A DNA stretch of 13,145 nucleotides from the NCBI GenBank assembly GCA_900556535.1, contig USPI01000020.1, forward strand, positions 1-13,145, read 5' to 3'. Positions 1 to 5,903 of this stretch are shown piece by piece. How positions within the stretch are numbered: position 1 is the first letter of the stretch; each line of letters opens with the position of its first letter. The position numbers and the translations under genes were made by a program. Below the pieces are notes generated by a model, which saw only the letters and a program-made list of their open reading frames with translations, did no database searches and was not told where the DNA came from. Source of the DNA: an uncultured Eubacteriales bacterium. GTDB lineage: Bacteria; Bacillota; Clostridia; Oscillospirales; Oscillospiraceae.

Positions 1-4
1 CCAT
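1..4 (-). CDS. spoIIIAD: probable start of spoIIIAD (only the ATG and one base present)
   Basis: The minus strand reads TAATGG at the edge. The spoIIIAC stop (TAA) overlaps an ATG at 4-2 whose second codon begins with G. Gene order makes SpoIIIAD the expected product. The sequence itself shows only a start codon, with no clear ribosome site, so this rests on context. Confidence 0.35.
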
Positions 5-198
5 TATAATTGGAACAGGGTCTTAATAAGCCCGAAAAGGTCGCTTATTTTCTCAACGACTACAATGAGAACGACTACAAGCGCCGCAATGGTCGTCATG
101 AGTGCCTGCTCGTCCCTGCCCGAGCGGGTCAGAAGGATATTCAGCACCGCGACGAGTATGCCGACGGCGGCAATTTTGAAAATGAGCTCAACTTCCAT
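4..198 (-). CDS. spoIIIAC: stage III sporulation protein AC (SpoIIIAC)
   Basis: SpoIIIAC is a very small membrane subunit of the SpoIIIA channel complex. The product is 64 aa, a typical length (about 64-68). Two hydrophobic helices (about 5-23, LIFKIAAVGILVAVLNILL, and 31-48, ALMTTIAALVVVLIVVVE) are joined by a short charged loop RSGRDEQ (25-31). The family has the same arrangement, with a conserved lysine or charged residues and G-x-x-E-x-A in the loop. ATG at 198 has GGAGG (207-203) 4 nt upstream. The TAA stop (6-4) shares its last A with a following ATG, the expected spoIIIAD start at the window edge. Identification rests on length, topology and position after spoIIIAA-AB; all three agree. 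Confidence 0.93.
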   Translation of the reverse strand: MEVELIFKIAAVGILVAVLNILLTRSGRDEQALMTTIAALVVVLIVVVEKISDLFGLIKTLFQL

Positions 199-213
199 TT
201 TTCCTCCGTAATG

Positions 214-723
214 TCACAGCATGATTATGGCTATGATAAGCCCTGCCGCTGCGCCCGTGCCGACGTACATTCTTTTGTTTGCGACCGCAGCGGCTCGCAG
301 CTCGCTCCGCGCCGCCTCCAGCTGCACCGAGCAGCGCTCGATGGCGCATTTTTGCATATCCGCGTCATAGCGTCCGAGTGAGCTTCCGAGCGATACAAGG
401 CTTTGTACACAGCTTTTCGGCAATGAAGTCAGCTCGCTTTGAACCGAAGCTGTCCATATATCGCAGAAGCTGCTGTCCCCAAGCTCGGAAAGCCCTGAAA
501 TCACAGCGCCGAGAAACGGCTCCACAGACTTGTCCGAGCTTTGCATCACAAGGCTCAAAGCAGAGTCAAGCGGAGTGTGGGACGTGCATATCTCGCTTTT
601 TATAAGCTCAAGAGCCGATATGAGCGAAGAATACATCCTGTCAAGCTCCGTTAAGCCGTGCGCCTTCATTATCCCGAGGGCGGCGCAGGAGAAAACTATC
701 ATTCCGGCGGCAACAAGTCTCAT
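214..723 (-). CDS. spoIIIAB: stage III sporulation protein AB (SpoIIIAB)
   Basis: SpoIIIAB is a membrane protein resembling GspF-type secretion platform proteins and is part of the mother-cell SpoIIIA complex. The product is 169 aa, almost exactly the family length (about 170). An N-terminal hydrophobic helix (LVAAGMIVFSCAALGIMKA, 3-21) is followed by a soluble helical domain. This includes RMYSSLISALELIKSEI (29-45, the family's L-x-x-LE-x-EI segment), TPLDSAL (50-56) and LGSSLGRYDADMQ (112-124, the family's LG-x-x-LG-x-x-D-x-x-x-Q). A C-terminal membrane helix (VGTGAAAGLIIAIIML, 154-169) follows. ATG at 723 overlaps the spoIIIAA stop (ATGA). Its stop is 15 nt before spoIIIAC, with GGAGG of the next gene in the gap. 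Confidence 0.93.
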   Translation of the reverse strand: MRLVAAGMIVFSCAALGIMKAHGLTELDRMYSSLISALELIKSEICTSHTPLDSALSLVMQSSDKSVEPFLGAVISGLSELGDSSFCDIWTASVQSELTSLPKSCVQSLVSLGSSLGRYDADMQKCAIERCSVQLEAARSELRAAAVANKRMYVGTGAAAGLIIAIIML

Positions 724-1586
724 GACAGCACCTCACATGAATAGCTGCGCCGCCCGTTTTTGTTATGTATCGTGACGGCGTCGGTAAAAACTCCGCTTTT
801 AATAAGCTCTCTGTAAACCGGACGCTTGGACAGATCCCTGACAGACGCGGCGTGAATTGTCGCAATGAGCCTGACGCCGCAGCCTGCGGCACTCAAAGCG
901 GCATTTATATCATCCGGCGAGGATATCTCGTCCATCGCTATCACCTGCGGGCTCATCGAGCGCAGCAGCATCATGACCGCCTGCGCCTTCGGAACATCCG
1001 TCATAACATCGCAGCTTTCTCCGAGGTCAAACTGTGCTCTTCCGCCATAAACCGCCGCTATCTCTCCCCTCTCGTCGGCTGCGGATACGCGCACACCGTC
1101 TGTTGACAGAGCTCTTACGAATTCGCGCAGAAGCGTTGTTTTGCCGCCTCCGGGTGCAGAGAGAATGAGAATATTGGCTCCCTTGTTATGAAGAAGCGTA
1201 AGAATATCCTCACTCAAGGCGCAGTGCAGCTCGTGCGGTATTCTGATGCACACCGAGCTGATCTCGCGCATGGCGGTGACTTCTCCGCCGCTGCACACGC
1301 CCGTGCCGCACAATCCGAGCCGTATCCCGCAGCAGCAGCCGATAAAGCCCTTGGCAATATCCTGGCTGAATGCATGGACTGAGGCGCGCGTTGCCTTTTC
1401 TAGGACAGCGGCGATGTCGTTTTCGTCTATAACGCCGCCCGCGAGCTGCACCTGCACACCGTCTATAAGTGCGGTAGGCTCAAAGCCGATCCTCAGCCTG
1501 AATTCCTCCGCGTTTTCCGTATTTTTGCCGAGCTGCGCCGCCGTTTTCGACGGCAGCAGCTTTACGGCTTCATCATATGCTCGCAT
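720..1586 (-). CDS. spoIIIAA: stage III sporulation protein AA (SpoIIIAA), secretion-type ATPase
   Basis: SpoIIIAA is a mother-cell ATPase related to type II/IV secretion ATPases and energises or assembles the SpoIIIA-SpoIIQ channel needed for late forespore gene expression. The product is 288 aa, slightly short of the usual 300 or so. The N-terminal domain (1-125) includes SVHAFSQDIAKGFI (69-82). The ATPase core has Walker A SAPGGGKTTLLRE (143-155), AADERGEIAAVYGG (169-182), where the family keeps a DERxEIA motif, Walker B VIAMDEI (215-221) and ATIHA (242-246), the histidine-box equivalent. The residue pair before GK is GG rather than the more common CG/SG. ATG at 1586 has GAGGT 7 nt upstream, overlapping the sipL TGA. 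Its stop overlaps the spoIIIAB start by 4 nt. No signal peptide is present. Confidence 0.95.
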   Translation of the reverse strand: MRAYDEAVKLLPSKTAAQLGKNTENAEEFRLRIGFEPTALIDGVQVQLAGGVIDENDIAAVLEKATRASVHAFSQDIAKGFIGCCCGIRLGLCGTGVCSGGEVTAMREISSVCIRIPHELHCALSEDILTLLHNKGANILILSAPGGGKTTLLREFVRALSTDGVRVSAADERGEIAAVYGGRAQFDLGESCDVMTDVPKAQAVMMLLRSMSPQVIAMDEISSPDDINAALSAAGCGVRLIATIHAASVRDLSKRPVYRELIKSGVFTDAVTIHNKNGRRSYSCEVLS

Positions 1587-1596
1587 TTTCTTTACC

Positions 1597-3054
1597 TCAA
1601 ATGACCGGTATGAGCAGCAGCCTGTCGGGTATTTCGTCCTCTATGGAGTTAACTTTCTTTATAATCTCGGTGTCTGAGCAATGCCGCTTTGCAAGCTCCC
1701 AAAGGTCACCCTCGGGTGCGCACATATAAGCGTTTGCACTCGGCTTTTCAGCATCCTCGTCAAGCTCCGTGATGCCGACGATCATTTCAATATTCTCGCA
1801 CGAATGCTCGCAGCTTGTGTAGCTTAAAATGGCCGTTACAGTGATGGTGCTGCCCTCGAAAGCGGCAGATGCGGATGTGCTGCGGACATGAACGCCGCCG
1901 CACGCTTCCTCAAGCTCCGCCCTTGCGCGCACACGGCATGAGCGAAGCTCGCCCTCGCCGTCAATATAGATAACCTCTGCCGTAACGGGCGCAGTGACGA
2001 CGCCGTCCGAGCACTCGGGGCACTCTGCCGCGGCATACGCCGATACAATGCTTTGCACGCCGTGATCCGAGCTGTACGGCAGGCTTAGTCTTGTCTCGCG
2101 GCACTCATGAGCGGTGCTCGTTATAACGCTCACGCTGCTTTTTTCAATGCTCAGCTTTTTGCGGCATGAGTAGGCGTCGCTTAGATATTTCTCCTGCTGC
2201 TCCTGCGTGCAAACGATCTGCACCGCGGCGCGAATATCGGCCGAGAGCTTGCCGTCAAATGCCTCATAGTGCTGACCCGTCAGCATGGGCGTTATGCACA
2301 CGTCGGGTGACGGCGCTTCCTCCGGCAGCGTGAACAGCTGCGAAAACGGCAGCTTAAACGAGCAGGTACGCAGCTCATCATTTTGAGTAAAAAACGCCTC
2401 GATATTGCAATCACCCTTTACCACGAGCTTAGTTCCAACGATCTCGCTGCCGCAGTCGGAAAGGGCTGCAAACGCTTTTATCAGCGTACCTCCACTCAAT
2501 TCGTCGGGAAGCGAAATGTCGTCCTCAATGCCGAGATTTTTTTCGCCTGCGAATACCGTTTCCGTGAATTTGAGCTCGCTTTCCCTGAAAAACAGCTTAT
2601 CAGTCGCGCTCTCCGGCATCTGATAGCTGCGGATGTCAACGTATTTATAGCAGCTCTGCTCCATCGTGACGCTCGCGCTGAGCGATATTTTCCGTGGATT
2701 GGCAGCCTTTGCGTCAACGCCGACGCAAATGATCCTTGTCACGCACACGCAGGTGCTGTCGGCGCCTTGAGCGTCAAAGCAGATCTCAAACGGAAGCACA
2801 GTTTCGACGCTGCGCACGCCCGCTCCGCCCTCAGGGACGTACAGTACCGCTGCGCATATTTCGCCCATCACGCTCACACAGTCGCTTGTGACGCTCTTCT
2901 CTTTTATGCGGCACTGGTGACGGCAGCAGACGATGCGGAGGATATCCTCCATCGTATCGGGAATAATGAGCTCGCTCTCGGCAGCCGTCTGCGAGCGCGA
3001 TGCGCACAGCTTTTTATACCGGCTTCTTTCCCTGCATTTAAGTTCAATTTCCAT
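1597..3054 (-). CDS. sipL: SipL-like SPOCS (DUF3794) and LysM spore coat morphogenesis protein
   Basis: In Clostridioides difficile, SipL binds the coat basement ATPase SpoIVA through its C-terminal LysM domain and is needed to encase the forespore. The product is 485 aa from ATG 3054. I see two clear SPOCS-like segments (about 34-140 and 210-310) and a weaker third (about 350-435), all beta-rich. The extreme C-terminus is a LysM domain: APEGDLWELAKRHCSDTEII, then KKVNSIEDEIPDRLLLIPVI. There is no signal peptide or membrane helix, as expected for a mother-cell cytoplasmic protein. There are 27 cysteines (about 5.5%), unusually many. The upstream ATG 3060 is too close to the ribosome site. spoIIIAA starts 10 nt after its stop, and its ribosome site overlaps that stop. 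The domain assignment is firm; orthology to SipL rather than another SPOCS-LysM protein is inferred. Confidence 0.8.
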   Translation of the reverse strand: MEIELKCRERSRYKKLCASRSQTAAESELIIPDTMEDILRIVCCRHQCRIKEKSVTSDCVSVMGEICAAVLYVPEGGAGVRSVETVLPFEICFDAQGADSTCVCVTRIICVGVDAKAANPRKISLSASVTMEQSCYKYVDIRSYQMPESATDKLFFRESELKFTETVFAGEKNLGIEDDISLPDELSGGTLIKAFAALSDCGSEIVGTKLVVKGDCNIEAFFTQNDELRTCSFKLPFSQLFTLPEEAPSPDVCITPMLTGQHYEAFDGKLSADIRAAVQIVCTQEQQEKYLSDAYSCRKKLSIEKSSVSVITSTAHECRETRLSLPYSSDHGVQSIVSAYAAAECPECSDGVVTAPVTAEVIYIDGEGELRSCRVRARAELEEACGGVHVRSTSASAAFEGSTITVTAILSYTSCEHSCENIEMIVGITELDEDAEKPSANAYMCAPEGDLWELAKRHCSDTEIIKKVNSIEDEIPDRLLLIPVI

Positions 3055-3061
3055 TGCCATG

Positions 3062-3067
3062 CTCCTT
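3062..3067 (-). promoter_or_regulatory. sipL ribosome binding site deciding the start codon
   Basis: AAGGAG (3067-3062) lies 1 nt from ATG 3060 but 7 nt from the in-frame ATG 3054 two codons later. Normal spacing favours ATG 3054, so the protein probably begins MEIELKCRER. Confidence 0.6.
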
Positions 3068-3084
3068 GAAAACTTGTTTTGTAC

Positions 3085-3136
3085 AGACTATGCCGGATAA
3101 GCTTCTTGTATGCATCACCGGCATCTGAAAAGCCAA
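3085..3136 (-). promoter_or_regulatory. candidate promoter for the sipL-spoIIIA operon (possibly sigma-E)
   Basis: The 54-nt gap before sipL follows a terminator, so a promoter is expected nearby. CATACAAG (3112-3105) matches 7 of 8 positions of the sigma-E -10 consensus (CATACANT), but the matching -35 (GGCTTTT, 3134-3128, 15-nt spacer) is poor. A sigma-A-like reading of the same site is TTGGCT (3136-3131), an 18-nt spacer and CATACA. A second sigma-E-like option is GCATACA (3113-3107), 14 nt, CATAGTCT (3092-3085). None is convincing on its own. spoIIIA is a sigma-E operon in B. subtilis, which is why this was searched. Confidence 0.3.
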
Positions 3137-3330
3137 ACGCCGAGGCATATAAGCGCCGCGGCAAACATAAACCACCAAAACTGCGTCGGAAGAATGAGCG
3201 AGAGTATAATTACCACACCCGATGCTATCGCGATTACAGCAAACAGTGCACACGGACCTTTACGCAAAAAACCGCCCCCTGCAAAAGCGTTTTTTATAAA
3301 CACTATGCCGGGGGCGGCGCTGTTATTCAT
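3115..3330 (-). CDS. small two-helix membrane protein of unknown function (start uncertain)
   Basis: I do not recognise a named family. From ATG 3330 the product is 71 aa; from the in-frame TTG 3267 it is 50 aa (MRKGPCALFAV...). The part after residue 27 is almost wholly hydrophobic: helix 1 is about FAVIAIASGVVIILSLI, then a short PTQ turn, then helix 2 WWFMFAAALICLGVWLF, ending RCR. The aromatic LP-x-x-FWWF turn recalls short conserved membrane proteins of clostridial spore formers; this is an impression, not a match. ATG 3330 overlaps the rsgA stop (ATGA) but has only a weak GGGAAAA ribosome site, and its first 21 codons run through the terminator. TTG 3267 has GGGGGCGG just upstream, contributed by the terminator stem. 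A further TTG at 3339 is less likely. The sporulation operon starts 54 nt later. Confidence 0.55.
   Translation of the reverse strand: MNNSAAPGIVFIKNAFAGGGFLRKGPCALFAVIAIASGVVIILSLILPTQFWWFMFAAALICLGVWLFRCR
3266..3317 (-). terminator. intrinsic terminator after rsgA, inside the small membrane-protein ORF
   Basis: On the minus strand CCGCCCCC (3317-3310) pairs perfectly with GGGGGCGG (3279-3272). Beyond one mismatch there are three further pairs (GCA with TGC). The 3' arm runs straight into TTTTTT (3271-3266). The remaining loop is about 22 nt, longer than typical. No T-run follows the stem on the plus strand, so it is directional. It starts 9 nt after the rsgA stop and most likely ends the housekeeping operon. 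It overlaps the in-frame codons between ATG 3330 and TTG 3267 of the small ORF. Confidence 0.75.
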
Positions 3331-4199
3331 TTTTCCCAAAACTTATTCTTGGCTATCATGTCGTACAGCCTCGTGTACGACTCATAGCGGCTTTTGACTA
3401 TATTCCCGTTCTTGACCGCTTCGGTAACGGCGCAGCCGGGCTCTTTAATGTGTGCACAATCGTCAAATCTGCACTGCCCTATATACGGCGCAAAATCCCG
3501 AAAATCATGCTGGAGCCTTGTTTTTTCAATGCTTTGCATCATTTCGATCTCAAACGACGCAAAGCCGGGGGTATCGGCAATAAAGGTGTCTTCTCCCGCG
3601 TCAAACAGCTCAACATGGCGCGTTGTATGTCGGCCTCGTCCGAGCTTTTGGCTCACATCGCCGACCTCGAGCGAAAGTCCGGGCAGCATCGTGTTTAATA
3701 TGCTCGACTTGCCGACGCCTGAGTTGCCCGTAAAGGCGCATATTTTCCCTGCAAGTGCGCGTTTTAGCTCTGCGACGCCCTCGCCTGTTTCGGCGCTGAC
3801 TCTGAATGTACCAAAGCCCGCTCTGCAATAGGTCGAATATAAGTCCTCCGCGGGATCGATATCGGTTTTGTTTATGCACACGACGAGCTCGCAGCCGGCC
3901 TCCTCGCATATGACCGACACGCGGTCTATGAGAAACGGGTCTGTCACGGGGTTCGTGTTCGCCGCAATGAAAACGAGAGTGTCGATATTGGCAACCGCGG
4001 GACGAATGAAGAAGTTTTTGCGCTCATGCACGGCGGTCACAAAGCCCTTGCTGCCGTCCGGATCAAAGCTGACCCTGTCGCCGACCAGAGGTGAGGTACC
4101 GTCGAGCCTGAATTTTCCGCGCGCACGGCACTCGTATATTTTCCCGCCGGAATCAACGTAGTAAAACCCGCTGAGCGCCTTAATTATAGTCCCTTCCAT
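3327..4199 (-). CDS. rsgA: small ribosomal subunit biogenesis GTPase RsgA (YloQ/CpgA)
   Basis: RsgA is a circularly permuted GTPase that checks late 30S maturation and releases assembly factors such as RbfA; in B. subtilis its homologue CpgA is a reported PrkC substrate. The product is 290 aa, a normal length. The N-terminal OB fold (1-68) leads into the permuted G domain. G4 NKTD (110-113) and G5 SAETGEG (135-141) come before the P-loop GNSGVGKSS (158-166), then switch I GRGRHTTR (187-194) and G3 DTPGF (209-213). The C-terminal zinc knuckle uses Cys243, Cys248, His250 and Cys256 (CRFDDCAHIKEPGC). ATG at 4199 abuts the prkC stop. In B. subtilis, rpe and thiN follow; here a small membrane-protein ORF overlapping by ATGA follows instead, with a terminator about 10 nt beyond the stop. 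Confidence 0.97.
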   Translation of the reverse strand: MEGTIIKALSGFYYVDSGGKIYECRARGKFRLDGTSPLVGDRVSFDPDGSKGFVTAVHERKNFFIRPAVANIDTLVFIAANTNPVTDPFLIDRVSVICEEAGCELVVCINKTDIDPAEDLYSTYCRAGFGTFRVSAETGEGVAELKRALAGKICAFTGNSGVGKSSILNTMLPGLSLEVGDVSQKLGRGRHTTRHVELFDAGEDTFIADTPGFASFEIEMMQSIEKTRLQHDFRDFAPYIGQCRFDDCAHIKEPGCAVTEAVKNGNIVKSRYESYTRLYDMIAKNKFWEK

Positions 4200-5888
4200 T
4201 CAGCCTCCGTTTCCTGACGGGCCGGTGGATATGGTGATGTTTATCTTCGTGTGCTCCTCGACCTGAGTTCCGGCAGCGACATTCTGCTCTATGACCGTAC
4301 CCGCCTCGAGATCGCTTTCAGCCTTGCTTATAGTTCCGACGCTCAGATTGCTGCTCTCGATCTTCTTAATGGCGTCCTCCTGGGAAAGACCCTTGAGCTG
4401 CGGCATTTGGGTCATGACGATGTCGGGGCCCTTGCTTATGACGATCTTGACCTCGCTGTCCTCCTCGGCGGCTGCGCCAGCAACGGGGTCGGTGCTGATG
4501 ACATAGCCCTTTGTGATGCTGTCCGACGCCACCTGAGTAACGGAATATGTGAAGCCCGCGTCCTGGATAATGCTTATCGCGTCTTCCCTGCTGCGGTTAA
4601 TAATATTCGGCACCTTGAGCAGACGCTTCTGGTCGTTTTCGGTTTTGGTAGCACAGACGAGCTCGACGATTATCTTGCCGCCGTTTTCGCTGATGGCTCT
4701 GCTGCGCCCGGCATCGGGATCCTGAGAAATGATGATACCGTATTCATGCTCGGAATCGACCTTGAAGGTGACCTTGAAATCGTATATTTTCTTAAAATCC
4801 TTGTCGTTGATGACGTCCTCATAGTAGCGCCCGACAAAGTTCTCGACCTTTATTTTCACGGGGTCTGTAAACATATCCTTGAGAAGATAGGTATAAACAA
4901 ACACAAAGCCGAGGATTATTACAAGCAGCACAGCGAAAAAGCCGATGCTGAACGAAAGTCTGCCGCCGCGCTTATTCTTTTTAACTCTGCGCGGCGTGTC
5001 ATCCGAGTCAATAAGCACACTGTCGCTGTCCTCAAGCACGTGCGCCGTGAGGCTCTGCTTTTTGAACTGCTCAAGGTCACGCAGCAGCTCGCCGGCGGTC
5101 TGATAGCGTGCGTCAATGTCCGCATCCATCGCCTTGAGGCATATTCTCTCAAGCTCCTCAGGTATTTCCGGTACTATTTCGCGCGGTGATACGGGTACGG
5201 TGTTCATATGCTTTACAGCGACCTCGACGTCGGTGTCTCCTACATACGGCAGGCGTCCCGTGAGCATCTCGTACATGACGATGCCGAGGGAGTAGATATC
5301 GCTTCTCGCGTCGGGAGCGGCGCCGCGCGCCTGCTCGGGGGCAATATAATGTACAGAGCCCACCGTCTCGCCGTTACTTTCCTCAATGTCGTTTTGAAGC
5401 TCGGCTATGCCGAAATCGGCGACCTTTATCATGCCGTTTTTGAGCAGCATGATGTTCTGCGGCTTAATGTCGCGGTGGATAATGCCCTTTCCGTGCGCGT
5501 GCTCAAGCGCTTTTGCTATCTGTATGGTAAAGTCGAGAGCCTCGGAGGGGGCTATCGCACCCTTTTGGCGCAGATACTCCTTGAGCGTTATACCGTCAAT
5601 GAGCTCCATGACGATATATTCGACGTCGTCACTGTGGCTGACGTCGTAGACCGACACTATGTTCGGATGCGAAAGCATCGCGACCGCCTGAGATTCGGCA
5701 CGAAAACGCTTGCGGAACTCCTCGTTCTGGGCGGTCTCGTCGCGCATTATCTTGACGGCATCATAGCGGTTGAGTCTGTGGCAAAGCGCCTTATATACGT
5801 TTGCCATGCCGCCGGAGCCTATGAGTTCGATGATCTCATATCGGTCATCGAGCATTTTTCCTATATATTTATCAGTACTGTTTTCCAT
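4200..5888 (-). CDS. prkC: membrane Ser/Thr protein kinase with three PASTA domains (PrkC)
   Basis: PrkC is a Hanks-type kinase that senses muropeptides outside the cell and phosphorylates cytoplasmic targets; in Bacillus it controls stationary-phase physiology and spore germination. The product is 562 aa. The kinase domain (about 16-275) has glycine loop IGSGGMANVYKA, catalytic Lys46 (AVKIM), HRDIKPQN (138-145, Asp140), DFG (158-160) and GSVHYIAPEQ (177-186). The activation loop has phosphorylatable S171, T175 and S178. A basic juxtamembrane stretch (RRVKKNKRGGR, 300-310) precedes one hydrophobic helix (about 312-336). Three extracellular PASTA repeats follow at about 345-411, 424-487 and 494-557, each ending near a (I/V)-x-(I/V)-x-(I/V) strand; the first is the most divergent. 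ATG at 5888 has AAGGGTG upstream. The C-terminal GNGG codons supply the ribosome site of rsgA, which begins directly after the stop. Confidence 0.97.
   Translation of the reverse strand: MENSTDKYIGKMLDDRYEIIELIGSGGMANVYKALCHRLNRYDAVKIMRDETAQNEEFRKRFRAESQAVAMLSHPNIVSVYDVSHSDDVEYIVMELIDGITLKEYLRQKGAIAPSEALDFTIQIAKALEHAHGKGIIHRDIKPQNIMLLKNGMIKVADFGIAELQNDIEESNGETVGSVHYIAPEQARGAAPDARSDIYSLGIVMYEMLTGRLPYVGDTDVEVAVKHMNTVPVSPREIVPEIPEELERICLKAMDADIDARYQTAGELLRDLEQFKKQSLTAHVLEDSDSVLIDSDDTPRRVKKNKRGGRLSFSIGFFAVLLVIILGFVFVYTYLLKDMFTDPVKIKVENFVGRYYEDVINDKDFKKIYDFKVTFKVDSEHEYGIIISQDPDAGRSRAISENGGKIIVELVCATKTENDQKRLLKVPNIINRSREDAISIIQDAGFTYSVTQVASDSITKGYVISTDPVAGAAAEEDSEVKIVISKGPDIVMTQMPQLKGLSQEDAIKKIESSNLSVGTISKAESDLEAGTVIEQNVAAGTQVEEHTKINITISTGPSGNGG
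4204..4208 (-). promoter_or_regulatory. rsgA ribosome binding site embedded in the last prkC codons
   Basis: GGAGG (4208-4204) is formed by the final Gly-Gly codons of prkC. It is followed by C, the TGA stop and immediately the rsgA ATG at 4199. The short 4-nt spacing and zero intergenic distance suggest translational coupling of the kinase and the GTPase. Confidence 0.6.
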
Positions 5889-5903
5889 GATAGCACCCTT
5901 AAC

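Noticed and set aside
2383..3069. A 228-codon plus-strand open frame antisense to sipL
   Set aside because: The His/Ala-rich translation lacks a domain, and the opposite strand encodes a clear SPOCS/LysM protein with a good ribosome site.
3044..3253. A GTG-start minus-strand frame of 69 codons running through the small membrane gene into sipL
   Set aside because: It is out of frame with the hydrophobic two-helix protein, has no membrane or domain pattern, and overlaps the sipL start.
3115..3339. TTG at 3339 as the start of the small membrane protein (74 aa)
   Set aside because: It overlaps rsgA by 13 nt, is a rare start codon, and has no ribosome site; ATG 3330 or TTG 3267 are better candidates.
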